DNA of 64,000 nt, taken from the NCBI GenBank assembly GCA_037043455.1, contig JAWPHD010010211.1, positions 32,061 to 96,060 of the forward strand, read 5' to 3'. Source of the DNA: Cyrtodaria siliqua. Lineage: Eukaryota; Mollusca; Bivalvia; Adapedonta; Hiatellidae. Each line of letters begins with the position of its first letter. Within the stretch, counting starts at the first letter, position 1. The notes beneath the pieces were generated by a model. The model searched no databases and was not told the origin of the DNA. It was given only the letters and a program-made list of their open reading frames with translations. Shown in pieces: positions 21,400 to 33,479 of the stretch. A program made the position numbers and the translations under genes.

Positions 21400-21745
21400 A
21401 ATAAGTGATCAAGTGGTCTTAAAACACGGGAACAATGATGACTGTGCAGAGGCATTTCTGGGTCATACGATTGGGATGAATCGTTGCCACCTCTGGTTGT
21501 CTGCGACTCTGGAGACCGTCGTATTTGGTGACCACCACCAAAACTGGGATTACAGGGCCCGTTGCTGGCTGTCGAGCAAACTCAATTTTGGGGGTTCCGA
21601 AAACTGTCGCCTCCCCCTCCCCCTCCAAAACTGTAAGTTTGTATGCCTCTATCCTGGGACGCATACGCACAGGGGGAGAGTCGGGCCTACTAGGACCGAA
21701 CGGAGTTTTCGAAAGGGACTCCATATTGTGAGGGTTAATACTAGA
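21400..21745. other. GC-rich patch of unknown nature
   Basis: This block is much richer in GC than its surroundings and includes 'cgcctccccctccccctcc'. Frames stay open on both strands (plus 21413-21760 and 21525-21731, minus 21419-21724), which argues against trusting any one of them. No domain, splice signal or RNA motif is recognised. It could be a transferred or captured fragment. Confidence 0.35.
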
Positions 21746-21849
21746 GGTTTTCTCATTTAAAAATGATATATGAATTTTGTATTCCTAATTTGCATTTATG
21801 TTCAACGATACAGTCTACTGATTTAAATTTTAATTCGACAGGTGATATA

Positions 21850-22180
21850 TGTTATAACACCATTTTATATTTTCGATATACCACTAGCTATATAAGTATG
21901 CAAACAAGCCTAGTATGCGCTGTCAAAATAATATCCATAATGACTATTATCCAATTCCCACGGTTTATGTCGGTTTTGCGTGTTAAAGCGACAGGCAAAA
22001 TGCAATAAAAGTCGATATATGAGTTATGTGATAAATAGAACCTAACATGAATTTATTAAACTTGTTAGAAAAAATGATATAATGCTCGGCATGAGCCTCG
22101 CATTATATCATATTGCCATCTCGTTTAATAAATTCAATAATGGATGAGTATTCATGTAAGATCCTCTATGTATTCCTAAT
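21850..22180 (+). mobile_element. Hairpin MITE family H1, copy
   Basis: It begins 'taacaccatttta', passes through 'ttcgatataccactag', and ends in the hairpin 'gaatttattaaac...gtttaataaattcaataatg' with the loop 'aatgctcggcatgagcctcg', then 'tgtaagatcctctat'. Other copies are at 30125-30412 (-) and 50643-50930 (+). A fragment of the inner 'ccaattcccacggtttttgt' is at about 19730. Confidence 0.75.
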
Positions 22181-22844
22181 TTGTATTTTCATTCAATGAT
22201 ACTGTCTGCTGATTTGAATTTCCATTTGAACAGCTTTTCTGTCTGGCCCTTTTTTTTGTAAGGCGGTCTTTAATGATCTGACAACTGTTATTCAGTTTTA
22301 ATCAAAGTTGGAAAATAAATCATCAATAGATGAGCATATTAATAAATCGAACACGTATTTACGTTAATTGAAGATGTGTACAGTTTATATTTATCAATTT
22401 TCACACACGTAGTATGCACTCGTCCGTAATAATTGGCCCCCTTACGATAAGTCTCAAATTTTAAAACTGGTCACATGTTTGCACCTAAGCAGTCAATGTA
22501 GTAATTATGTGTGGATTATGTTCAGAAATATCAAATGTATAACAAAATGAAATGAAATCGCGTTCATTTCTGAATTGTTAATCAAAGTAAAGAATTTAAG
22601 AAGTTAACTTACGATCAATGTGGATTTTGTCAGCGAGGAGTTATTTGAAAATTCAAAAATATGCACATACTCGTAGTATTATAGTTAGTAATATGATTAC
22701 TGTCCTTCTTTTAAAATATACATAGTTTCTACAAGCTGGTATTATGTCACTCTATTAAAGCTGCACATTTAATTCTTTGAAATCTTGAAATTTTCAAATA
22801 CTCCCTGCTAAAATCTATAGTATCAAATAACTCTTGCCTTGCAT

Positions 22845-23300
22845 AGTATTAACTATGTAGTACCTTTGCCGCATATGATCACAGTCCAACAATATATGTT
22901 TGCCCGTTAACGGTGCAAAACGGGGTATACATTCTGCTAATTGTTCACCTTATAATAAATACGAGTAGAATGAGTATAACGTGTATGCCCTATCTTGCAC
23001 CGGGCTAGAACAACCTCTTCTAGACGAATGGGTCTACCAGAAAGACGCCATTCTCCAAGTAACGGTTTAATTGAATGGAGTTTATTGTTCACTGACAAAT
23101 CCCGGGCGGCTTACCAAGAGTTACGAATATATGTGTTATTAAAACTTTTAAAATCAGTATAAGGTACTTTGGAATTAGATATATGTAAACCTAATGCTGC
23201 CTTAGCAGCACTATCAGCTCTATCATTACCATGTATTCTTTCATGGCTTGGAAGCCAGCAGAAAATAATAACATTATCAACTATAAGAAAATTGCGCTTT
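22845..23300 (-). pseudogene. LINE ORF2 RNase H and C-terminal fragment
   Basis: On the minus strand the sequence encodes the end of an RNase H domain (FCWLPSHERIHGNDRADSAA, with the His and the GNxxAD Asp). A linker follows (LGEWRLSGRPIRLEEVVLAR, CKIGHTR), then after a frameshift ECIPRFAPLTGKHILLDC. A stop interrupts it after YIRNSW. An ORF2 carrying RNase H and this HILLDC tail is typical of I/Jockey-like LINEs. It is a decayed fragment with no RT. Confidence 0.75.
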
Positions 23301-23315
23301 TCTAAAAACCTATGT

Positions 23316-23485
23316 TAAATAATAATCAGAAATAAATAACAAATTCAAGTAAACATAATTCAATTTCCCAACTAGTCTCTCATCCAATCAAAAGAGGCTT
23401 ATGTGTGCGTTAGACATGAGACTTTCCATATATCTTGTCTGCCAATCAGACTGTCTTTTGCATTAGGGTACTGTAACCAAAATAT
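23316..23485. repeat. Dispersed repeat R2, copy 2
   Basis: Direct-orientation match to 5001-5165. It directly abuts the LINE RNase H fragment. Confidence 0.7.
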
Positions 23486-23532
23486 TTCTGGCCGGTGAAC
23501 GTTTTTTAAATTGATTCATATTATGAATATAC

Positions 23533-23590
23533 TTCATTGATTACAATGGCACTCCATTGATTACAATGGCACTCCATTGATTACAATGGA
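23533..23590. repeat. 22-bp tandem repeat x ~2.6
   Basis: The units 'cattgattacaatggcactc' plus 'ca' are essentially identical. Confidence 0.85.
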
Positions 23591-25097
23591 TTGATGCACA
23601 TGTTAGCCAAATTGGCCAAAAAAATAGCCAAGTTAAACTTTATTTTTTCATTTATATAGTTAAACAGTATGTGTGGCCAATTAGCTGTACAATGTTTCAA
23701 GAGTGAATAAATAAACTTTGTGTTCGGTCAATTAATCAGTTTAAAGTGAAAATTTGGATATATTGTTTACATTTGAGAATATATTGCCTCACTATAATGG
23801 AACAGTTTAACGAAAAATCACCGTTACGCTTAAAAAATAAAAAATAAACTCAGTAAAAGAGAAAAAATAGCAGAAACAGGAAAAGTTCAAAGCTATTTGA
23901 TGTTAAATGAGGAAGAACTATCTTTGATTGGAGAGACTTTTTGGTAGTGTTTATATCTAAAAAGTGTACATGCATTGTTGCATGCTTATTGTTGATTATC
24001 TGGTATGCAAATTATTCATGCAAGTTCATGTATGATGATGTGGACTGTTTTCATTGGACTATTTTACACGTTTTATGCAAATTCATTTATGATGAAATTT
24101 TGAATATTCTTATCTGCTTATTGGACGGTTTGCTTTATTGGGGAGGCCTTCAGCGACAGTATATAAACACACTCTGGGAGTTCTATAGAGATCAGTATTC
24201 TTTATTAAATTTCATTTAGATTTGGATGCTTTTATAAAATATAGTTGTAAGAGGATTTACTAATTATTGTGCTCATTCAATTAGATATATGTACTAAACT
24301 GGAAGTATTGGAAATTAATTTAGACTGAAAGTACACTTGCTATTTTGGATTAAAGAGACACTTACTGTTTTGAATTAAAGAGATACTGTTTTGGATTAAC
24401 GAGACACTTACAGTTTTGGTTAAAGAAACACTTACTGTGCTGGATTCTTTAGAACATTGGATAATTGTATTTGGACTTAATTCAAAAATTGGATATTAAT
24501 TAAAAACTGGATTTGTGTATTCTGTAAGTGAATATCTTATGTAAATAGATGTGTTAATTATAAGTGTGCAGGGTTCTCCACAGGCCATTTAAGCATAGCA
24601 TAAACATAACATAACATGATTAAATTGATGAAATTGATAAACATTGACTGATAACATGTATTATTGGGTATTATCTTATAGAGAAACGGTTCGTTATTAC
24701 AGAAATAAAAATCTATAGCGGGGACATCTGTATCAAGCATATATGTGATATCACCGGATGAGGGGACTTAGACGAGAGGTCGAAATAGATTTCATTTTAT
24801 ATTGACATAACCGTTTTATCTTCACAAAGATTAGAGCAAGGTTCAGAATAATTAATAAGGGCTGAAAACTACAAACTCGACATCAAACTTGTCTTGTATC
24901 GATGTGTTTTATTCTGATAAAGTTCCAGATACATAACATTTAGGAGGAAAGGATAAATGTTCCGTGAAATGCAATACTTACCTCCCTTGAATGTAAATGA
25001 TTTCGAAATCAATAAATACATTTAAATAAAAACAAAACAAAATTGTATTTATTTTCTAGATCTAGTGTACCTAAATTCAAATGAATCTTAAAACTTA
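23591..25097. other. AT-rich DNA with weak tandem repeat
   Basis: About 24340-24445 holds degenerate ~30-bp units of 'gagacacttactgttttgga'. An open frame at 23941-24219 is not supported by any domain or splice evidence. Confidence 0.4.
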
Positions 25098-25240
25098 AAG
25101 GGGCTGGGGGCGATCTGAAAAAATGCTGTGTGTCACTATACTATTATATCGATATAAGTATTGTTAAGGAAATAGTTTGCTCAGCAAAACCAAAGGACGC
25201 AGCTAGTTTTGGTGCTTCATTATAATTAATGTTTAAAACT
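25098..25240. mobile_element. Element E, left-end fragment
   Basis: It starts TTAAAGGGGCTGGGGGCGATC, the complement of the element E right terminus. Compare 40838 onward. Confidence 0.5.
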
Positions 25241-25289
25241 CATATGACGCTTTAAGGGAATAATAAGTTATATAATTTTTAGCACACGA

Positions 25290-25540
25290 TAGGCCATATA
25301 ATTTATGACCGTCGATTTGTTTGCGGTTGAAGCATACCACCACATGTTTGCTGGGTAGAACCAGTACTGATTTCTCCCGCCATAAAATATTCGACACTTG
25401 AAAATTCGAGCTCTCAGTGGGATTCGAACCTGCAAGAAAGTGGGAGAAATCCACGTGTCCGAGTGGGGGACCACCACACTCTCTCACAATGCCGAGACGG
25501 GTCGTATCGGTTGGAAGCGAATCAAGTGCCTCATCAACTA
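25290..25540 (-). repeat. SINE family S2, full-length-like copy
   Basis: On the minus strand it runs from a tRNA-like head with B box GGTTCGAATCCCACTGAGAG through 'aagtgtcga' and 'agtactggttctacccag' to 'aatcgacggtcataaatt'. The same order is seen at 55441-55640 (+) and 31745-31900 (-). Confidence 0.7.
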
Positions 25541-25589
25541 ACAAGAACCTGTTTACTAAATTTTCATTGAAACTGTAATGCTGAAAAAC

Positions 25590-25837
25590 GTTGTTACCTT
25601 TAGCGTAGACAGTTGTTACCTTTAGCGTTGATATGAAAAGTTGTTACCTTTAGCGTTAGCGTTGTTACCTTTAACGGAAGAGGAGATTGTTACCTTTAGC
25701 GGAGGTTGTTACCTTTAGCGTTGATATAAAAAGTTATTACCTTTAGCGTTAGCGTTGTTACCTTTAGCGGAAGAGGAGATTGTTACCTTTAGCGGAGATT
25801 GTTACCTTTAGCGGAGGTTGTTACCTTTAGCGTTGTT
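25590..25837. repeat. TTGTTACCTTTAGCG array, right (inverted with 16061-16200)
   Basis: About twelve copies of TTGTTACCTTTAGCG(G/T) with linkers 'gaagaggaga' and 'ttgatatgaaaag'. A ~115-bp block is itself duplicated. The array ends where the DFSENY ORF resumes in frame at 25838. Confidence 0.8.
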
Positions 25838-26570
25838 ACATACATTCTTGAAAAGTCACAGACTGAAATCTATTCAGAATTCAAGGAAAACAATCCAAAT
25901 ACAAACAACAGTCAGAGAGTATTTGAAAAATTAAAACCATATTTCATAAGACAAATGAAAGTGAAGGACAGAAATGCATGTTGTTGCGGACAACACGTTG
26001 AATCAAGGATGTTATTCAAAAAGTGTATGGACTTTCGTCGAAAAGTTCAATAGAAATATATAGACAAATATGATAGCAAATTTCGTTTATTTGAACATTT
26101 AGGTGATGCAGTAGAAACAACACTTGTGGAAGCGATAATGATAACTACAAGCTGGAATGTCTGGAAATACGATGTGCATCATGTGGCATGAAACATCTAC
26201 AGTTGATACCAGAGGAAACAGATACAAAGTATAGTGGGATAGATATGATTATAAAGAAGTTTCGGTCAAAGGCGGTCAGAAACGTTGCAAACTTACATTG
26301 GTAAAGAAAAACTCCTCGTCTCACAAAATGTTCTTGTATATTCACTAATTAATGAGAACGTTCCCAGCTCACCAATTTAGAGGAAATTGGCAATCCGACC
26401 GGATGAATACGCTCAAGGAAAACTTACCAGCATGCAGTTGTCTAATAATACATGATTTCAGCGAGAACTATAAATGCATTCACAAAGAGGAGCTTCAATC
26501 GACTTACTTCTCAAACATAGATAACCATCTTTCTTTCCCTATCCATCAAATAATCGGTCAATTAATATAT
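25838..26570 (+). pseudogene. DFSENY-family ORF, C-terminal part (broken)
   Basis: The sequence resumes with TYILEKSQTEIYSEFKENN, then VFEKLKPYFIRQMKVKDRNA and a CCCGQHVE Cys-His motif, with a stop at 26051-26053. In shifted frames it continues with ECLEIRCASCGMKHLQLIP, then HQFRGNWQ and IIHDFSENYKCIHKEELQS before decaying at about 26570. The motif order (Cys knuckle, CxxCG, HxFxxxWQ, DFSENY...E.QS) is that of one protein family, and its N-terminal half is at 15294-16043. Several frameshifts and stops make it non-functional. Activity is unknown. Confidence 0.6.
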
Positions 26571-26612
26571 ACATTTATCAGTTAGTTCACACCGATTATT
26601 CCATAAGTCGAT

Positions 26613-26613
<1 letters not shown>

Positions 26614-26649
<36 letters not shown>
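26614..26649. repeat. (GA)n microsatellite
   Basis: Uninterrupted GA run of about 36 bp, directly after the degenerate end of the DFSENY ORF. Confidence 0.95.
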
Positions 26650-26653
<4 letters not shown>

Positions 26654-27514
26654 TTTCTCCTGAGACTAAATTAAGTAAATTACATAAGAGTGACGAGAAG
26701 GACGACTGGGGCAATTCATTTACCACCGGCGCAACCGTCATAAAAGGCCGTTACTTTGATAGAACAGAACATCTCCTGACATTTAAACTTATTCCTAGCA
26801 AAAACAGTGATTTATGCTGAAGCATATTATAAAGACAGAAATAAGTAAAAAATGTATTACCATTTCAGAAGTATCATTTATGCATTGAATGCACTAAAGT
26901 GAGATAAATTATACAAGCAAATGTGCATTTGTATTATTTTCATTCTATAGTTTATAGTAAATAGTAAAACACGTTGATTCGCATCACAGTTAGTTGAAGA
27001 ATGTTTTACGGGCTATTATAATATATTTAAAATGACGTTGACGTTGGGTTACATAGTTGAACGCAATATCTAACGTAACGTATATGCGCACTTAGTTGAA
27101 TACAAGTCGATAACTATTAAGAAAATTATGAAGCGAACACCCACCTGAATCAAGCGTTTGTTAAAAAAGAAATACCGTGAAACAAGGTTTCGTGGTTTTG
27201 CAACCCTGAATTATTTGCAGTTCACTTTAGAAATCATTTTGTTGCGGTTAGCACAACTATGAACCCTTGAAGAAAGTAAAGTATTGAAACATATTTAAAA
27301 CGGTGATTTAAATAAAGAAATGATTTACAACCACATGCAATGACAAGACATACAAGATAAACTATACATTACTGAATATATTTTAATTATATTGTGAATT
27401 GTATAGTTTGCTCTTTACGTATAGTCATGATTTATAATCACTACAATGCAATGCACACACACACATTTAAGAAACACGAGACATTATTAACTAAATGTAT
27501 GTATCAGGAGTTGT
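26650..27514. other. AT-rich DNA, nothing recognised
   Basis: No open frame, splice context or repeat match worth noting. Confidence 0.5.
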
Positions 27515-27862
27515 CAAAGGTGTATTTCTAGGATTTACTGACCAGATTTGAGGTGTATTCCTGAGATTTACTGACCAGGTTTTTACACGTTTTCTTAAGA
27601 TTTATCGACCAGGTTTAACATGTATTCCTAGGATTTATTGACCAGGTTTAAAGTGTATTCCTAGGATTTACTGACCAAGTTTAATGTGTATTCCTGAGAT
27701 TTACTTACCAGGTTTAAAATGTATTCCTAGGATTTACTGACCAGTTTAAAGTGAATTCCTAAGATTTACTGACCAGGTTTAAAATGTATTCCTAGGATTT
27801 ACTGACCAGGTTTAAAATGTATTACTAGTATTTACTGACCAGGTTTAAAGTGTATTCCTGAG
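27515..27862. repeat. ~34-bp minisatellite
   Basis: About ten units of TGTATTCCTAGGATTTACTG plus 'accaggtttaaaa', with alternating CCTAGG/CCTGAG variants. Confidence 0.9.
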
Positions 27863-28130
27863 AGTTATGAAGTATATACTTCCGTCGATCGGTACGACAC
27901 AGTAGAGTCTGAGTTTGCGGGTTATATGGCGCATTTGAGTAGGTTTAACCATGCTATCCGTTCTTGAGGTATGTGAGTTCCTAGCCTAAGGGATAAAGTC
28001 CCACCAGGCCCCTACACCTGCTCCCCCTCCCATCCCATACCTCACCTCCTCAGCTCGCTAGGGCACAGTAGAGCATGTGCATTTGTTATAGCATGTGTTT
28101 GCTAGTAAGTGGAGAATTCATCGGACATAC

Positions 28131-28368
28131 TGGTTTGAACCAGGTTATAGGGTGCACCAAATCTCACTCTTACCTTATTGTCATCCCTATAAAACGGGAC
28201 AGTATAAATAAAAATATCCCCAGTTTATATTCGCTAACAAACGAGGTAGTATTAGGAAATATAGGTATAACACAAACATCATATATTTATGAATGAACGC
28301 CTAGGAAGCCACAAAGCAAGTACGTACTCAATGACTTGGCAGAAGCCAGATAAACAAGAGAACACACC
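28131..28368 (-). repeat. Segment P3 copy
   Basis: Complement of the 18665-18890 segment: 'gtttgaaccaggttatagg', 'ttgtcatccctataaaacgg', then 'ctcaatgacttggcagaagcc', as also seen at 59241-59600 and 61040-61445. Confidence 0.65.
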
Positions 28369-28524
28369 AGTAAAGGTATTTAAGAAAATATTTGGTTCAG
28401 TATAGTTATCGCTACAAAGTTTGTTCTAATAAAGAATGTTCCTTAAAAGGTAAGCATGCATGTATGTAGCATTACATATCATAATATTATCATATTGTTA
28501 TAAAGCTGCGTGAAATTGGCTCAA

Positions 28525-28920
28525 CATACGACATTCGATATACGACATGCGAAAAACAACATTCAATGTGAATGTCGTTTCACGCGACAAACAACATTCG
28601 ACATACGACATTCGACATATGACATTCGAAAAGCAACATTCAAGGTGAATGTCGTTTCACGCGACAAACAACATTCGACATAGGACATTCGACATACGAC
28701 ATTCGAAAACATTCAAGGTGAATGTCATTTCACGCGACTTACAACATTCGACAAACGACATTCGACATACGACATTAGAAAAACATCATTCAATGTAAAA
28801 GTCGTTTTACGCGACATACAACATTCGACATACATCAGTCGACATATGACATTCGACATACATTTGACATTCGAAAAACAACAGTCAATGTGAATGTCGT
28901 TTCACGCGACATACAACATA
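28525..28920. repeat. Minisatellite with internal dyads (ACATTCGACATACG)
   Basis: Four to five ~100-bp units are built from short ACATTCGACATACG words. Each is closed by a small hairpin of 'cattcaaggtgaatg' type followed by 'tcgtttcacgcgac'. The array is bordered by plain AT-rich DNA. Confidence 0.85.
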
Positions 28921-28929
28921 TAGTTATCA

Positions 28930-29637
28930 GACCCTATATAGTTATCATTCAAATGTTTATTTGATCTTGTAACCAAATCAGTTGTAATCATGCCTGAACA
29001 TAAACATTTAGAATATATAATGAATCAGATTAAATACCTCCGAGTTTAACCATCCTCTCATGAATGAATATGCATCCTTTGTTCACTAATTGTTAGAAAC
29101 TAATTGTGAGAACTAAACGAATATCAGAGTGGCCATATCAAGTATTACACTTCAACTAATACAAATAGGACAACTTTAACGCTATTATCTACAATTACGA
29201 TATTTTGAAAGATAATAGCATTTTGTTTGGTTTAAACTGTGTTTAACCCATTGAAGTTTGTCAACCACGACACACACATATGTTAAACAAGGGGGCATAT
29301 ACTAAGTTTATATCCGTCAAAGATATTCAAATGTCTTTTTTTGTTTTTTGAATGTTGTTTTTTTGGTTTGCAAAATGATTCAAATGATCGTAAACATTTC
29401 TATTATAAAATAAACATTTTTTCATTAAGACATATGATCATAACTACGTCAATAGACAAGAGGCACAACATGTGGTTCATATGAGTTATACTAATAGAGA
29501 CGAAGTATCAGAGAACACAAGCGTTTTCTACAATTATTTCCCTTAATAGCAAACAACTCTATCCTAAATGTGGCCCCTACTCCATAGAAAATGTATAATA
29601 AACATGAGCATGTACTCTTATATACGAATTCTTAGAT
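28930..29637. other. AT-rich DNA, nothing recognised
   Basis: No supported feature. Confidence 0.5.
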
Positions 29638-29925
29638 TCTCATTACGTGGTCCGAATATTAACTTCCATACCCCATCCAACCCCTTCTCCAAAAAACGAA
29701 AACGGGGCTGGCTGGGGTATGAAATAAAAACCTTATTTTTGGCTTAAAAAGTTTTCATATTGTAAAATTTAAATATTTAATAGATAATTTTAAACAGGTT
29801 ATCGCATTTTTTTTTAGTAAAAAACGTTTTTAAACGTGTTTTATTATCGAAATATCCGTTATAAATCCTACTACTATAAGTTTCCCATCGCTTAATGGAA
29901 TTAAGGCGGGACCACGTAATGTTAT
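29638..29925. mobile_element. MITE family G, copy 1
   Basis: Short inverted termini ATTACGTGGTCC / GGACCACGTAAT, with an internal hairpin 'cataccccatccaacccc' / 'ggggctggctggggtatg'. A second copy of similar length is at 41621-41895. Confidence 0.75.
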
Positions 29926-30124
29926 TTAAAGGAAGCTACACGTCATTCTCATATAAAACGTAGCATGTGATATTTATATAAAAGGAGTTTCGTATAATTT
30001 AAATATGAGTAAAAAATCATAAACGTTGCATATTTAAAACACACATATGTTCATATAATTTTCATAACAACATTATTTGTCAGCTTGTGTATGATTCTCA
30101 TTTGACACGTATATGATTCTTATA

Positions 30125-30412
30125 TTAAAGGTTTTATATATAGAGGATCTTACATGAGTACTCGTTCATTATTGAATTTATTAAACGAGTTGGCAAAATG
30201 ATATAATCAGAGGCATTTGTCGAGCATTATATCATATTGCTAACGAGTTTAATAAATTCAACAATGAATGAGAACCAATGTTAGATGCTATATATAACAT
30301 AACTTATAACGCCACATAACGTCAGAAAACGTACATTAACGTGACGTCTATGACGTTTTTAACGTAATGTTATACCACTAGTGGAATATCGAAAATATAA
30401 AATGGTGTTATT
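30125..30412 (-). mobile_element. Hairpin MITE family H1, inverted copy
   Basis: Hairpin 'attgaatttattaaacgag' / 'gagtttaataaattcaac', followed on the right by the complement of the H1 body ('taccactagtggaatatcga', 'aaaatggtgttatt'). Confidence 0.7.
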
Positions 30413-31744
30413 ACACTCCTACACCGCATTTTTTGTGATAAAAGAAGCATGTGTTGTTCCTTGTATGACGTATTATATATTAGGTATCTTAATGAGAATC
30501 ATACAAAAAATCATATACTCACAAAAAAAAAGTTCCTTCTTATTTTGCTGGTATTCCCGTAGGCCAGATTTTGGGGGCTTATGACAGCTTGAACAGCGCT
30601 TTAATTAAACACTGTTTGATGTTTTAAAGCACACTTCACATAGTACTAAATATTCCTTTAAACAGTTTCAAATGTTGCCAAGCAATGCTCATTTATGATG
30701 CTATGGAAACATTAAAGGGAGATAATTTGATGATTTTTGATAATCAAAAGCTGCTACCAACACAATGGGTGTTGTGTTTTTCTGTGATTTTTTTCGAAAG
30801 CAACGTATAGAGAATATTGGCTTGGCCAATTTGAGGTAATTACTGATGATATTATTGGTAGTGTTTATGTATAGATCATGCTTGTTATTCGGTGTAGACA
30901 CACTGTCTGTTGATGCATTTTAGCAAATCAAGTTTCATTTAATACTCTCAAGGAGCATTCATTTCGCTCATTTTCCAATTCGTCTAAGATCTTATTGAAA
31001 CCAAACTTCAAATCAAAGTTAGAAATCATCTAAAACTGTTTTAAAATAGCTGAAATTTGCTCTTCTTTTTTTTCAATAATCACTCGCAATAATTGTGTTT
31101 ATTCAACGAAGCGATTTAGCTTCTGGACGAACGGGGAACAAAGATGGACACAGCGACATCTCATAATCTCGCCTGACATCAGTCTAGATCATCTGCCACG
31201 CTAGCTTGTTTTCAAGACAAAAGTCTAGAACAGTTCTTCTAAAAGAAAAGTTTAAAGTTTGCCGAGATTCTGGTATCGTTTCTGATTGGCTGATACAAAT
31301 GCACCTTCTATCGAAGATATACAGAACGGCAGAAAGACACTAAATTAATAAATAAACAAAGAGGGAAACTTCAACATTATATCGACGAACTAAATGTGGA
31401 TGGTCAAATATACTATAATAAAATAATAAAAATGACAGACGAGTGTTTCCGGTTTCTTTTTTTTCTGCACAAACGTTCAAGACGTTTGTATCTACAATCA
31501 AGCTTCGAAGATGGTCAAGACTAGTCTGACATTAGGACATTAAAGCTAAAACATATGGTAAAAAATCTGAATCACGTTAACAAGTTAAAATTTGCTATGT
31601 GTTTTTTCAATAGTCAAGGGCAAGTAACTCTGTAACACACGCGATACTAAACCGTATACACGTTAACGTTTGGTGGTTGGTCGGTCGGTCGGTCTTTTAC
31701 ATCATTTCAGCACATTTCAAGATACCAGTTTAACTGACGGTCTA
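30413..31744. other. AT-rich DNA, nothing recognised
   Basis: No supported gene or repeat. A short GGTC run (ggtcggtcggtcggtc) lies near 31680. Confidence 0.5.
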
Positions 31745-31900
31745 TTTTTAGTGGTAGAGGCAGACAAGCCATTTTTCCAGGATATAACCAGTACTGTATA
31801 CCTCCCGCATCGGTAAGAATCGACACATTCTCACTTGCAAGTCGAGCTCCAAGTAGGATTCCAACTCACCACGGTGAGAGACGAGAACGCGCCTGTACCA
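31745..31900 (-). repeat. SINE family S2 copy, diverged
   Basis: The complement order of S2 is retained: 'accagtactgtatacc', 'cggtaagaatcgacac', 'caagtcgagctccaagtagg' and a weak B box. Confidence 0.6.
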
Positions 31901-33479
31901 TCACAGCCTCGAAAGCGCCGTCGCATTAACATGATTAACGAAATACACATTAAAATAAGAGCAATTATCCCCAGCCAGTTAAGCCTACTGTCACTGTGAC
32001 ATGCAGCATTATGCATGTTCATACTAATGTATACACATGTAAGTCAATCAATAGACTTGTCTGAGTATCCTATAATAAGTACTATGTGTATTGAACACAT
32101 GCTAATAGCCTATACGCGATCTTATAAAACACAAACACGGAACAAATACAAAGAAAGAAATATGGTGTAATGTTTTACTAACAAATCGCCTATAGAACAG
32201 GCAAGAGCCACGCTAGTTTAAAGTTGCTTACATGTTTGTTATACTATGCCTCAGATTTGTCTCGTTAACATTGTAAATCAATGAAACTAAAAGCTACCGA
32301 GTCTATATTCACACTGAATCTATGAGATTTTCAATGAAAATTTAAGCTACTGAGTCGTTCGACTCGAATATATCAACACACTAGTTTGTAGACGGGTTCA
32401 GTTGCATCACGTGATTGAACTGGGATTTAAAATGTAAACAAACGCAGTATTTTTACGATAGTTCATTTGCTTTAAACATTAAGTTACATGTTCTTCACCG
32501 CTTTTAACTCTGATAACTTTGGCGACATGTTGCTATATGTTTTGTATGTTTATTTCATTACACGGCTGGTAATCAGTGGAGCTACTTCCGTTTTGAGGTA
32601 TATATGCAAAATTTGAGAAAAAAAATGCCAAGTTCGAACGGGCTAAACGTTCCTGGCGTCAAATTAGGCATCTTTCGAGAACAATTTTGGGTCGTGTGCG
32701 AAGTTTAAACATAACTCACGGAACTGCATTCCCCGATTTTAATAAAGAAAATCACGAAGAAATAGCAAAGCATACACACCATGTTTACCTGTATTTTAGC
32801 TTATATCTTCGGCGCTGGAACTACCTCGGAAAATTGTACGGTATATGATGTTATTACATTTCTTCTAAATATCTTTCTCAAAATACTGTTTCTTTCAAAC
32901 TTGTTTAATTAAATGATATACTGTAATAGTATGTACCGAAATAGTTATTTATATATGTCTTAAATGCTCATTTTACTGAAATCTAGATAAGTTTGTAGAT
33001 GTACATGCGCTGGTTTGTTGAAGTTATGCACTAGTTTGTCGATGGTATGTTTGCTATAAGCGCTAGTTTTTCGATGGTTTTGGTGACTTTTTAAAACTGC
33101 AACTTTTCTTATTTTCTCGTAGTATATTCATATTTTCATATATATATATATAGACACTAACTGTCAAATAACATAGAACGTAACACCTATTTTAATAAGG
33201 TAAACGTTTTTGCAATCTTCTTATAAATTATTTGACTTTGTTTTCTACTAAGATCGTAGCAAAATGTGTAATACTGCAAAGAAACAAAGTATAACCAGAA
33301 CATATGTCCACAACATACATCTGCCCCGATTTCGCGCTTTCAGTCACATAAAATGGTAGTAGGTGAAGGTTAACCCATTAACCTATATTTGGTACTCGTG
33401 AAGTTTTGACACCTATTAAGCTGTAATTGTGTGAGAAATGGACTAAATGATCAAAGTACTCAGTTATTTACATTGATGT
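31901..33479. other. AT-rich DNA, nothing recognised
   Basis: About 32280-32360 has two loosely similar 'aagctaccgagtc' / 'aagctactgagtc' stretches. TA-rich near 33138. No gene. Confidence 0.5.

Noticed and set aside
28525..28920. CRISPR-like repeat spacing
   Set aside because: No unique spacers; units are wholly repetitive and the genome is eukaryotic.
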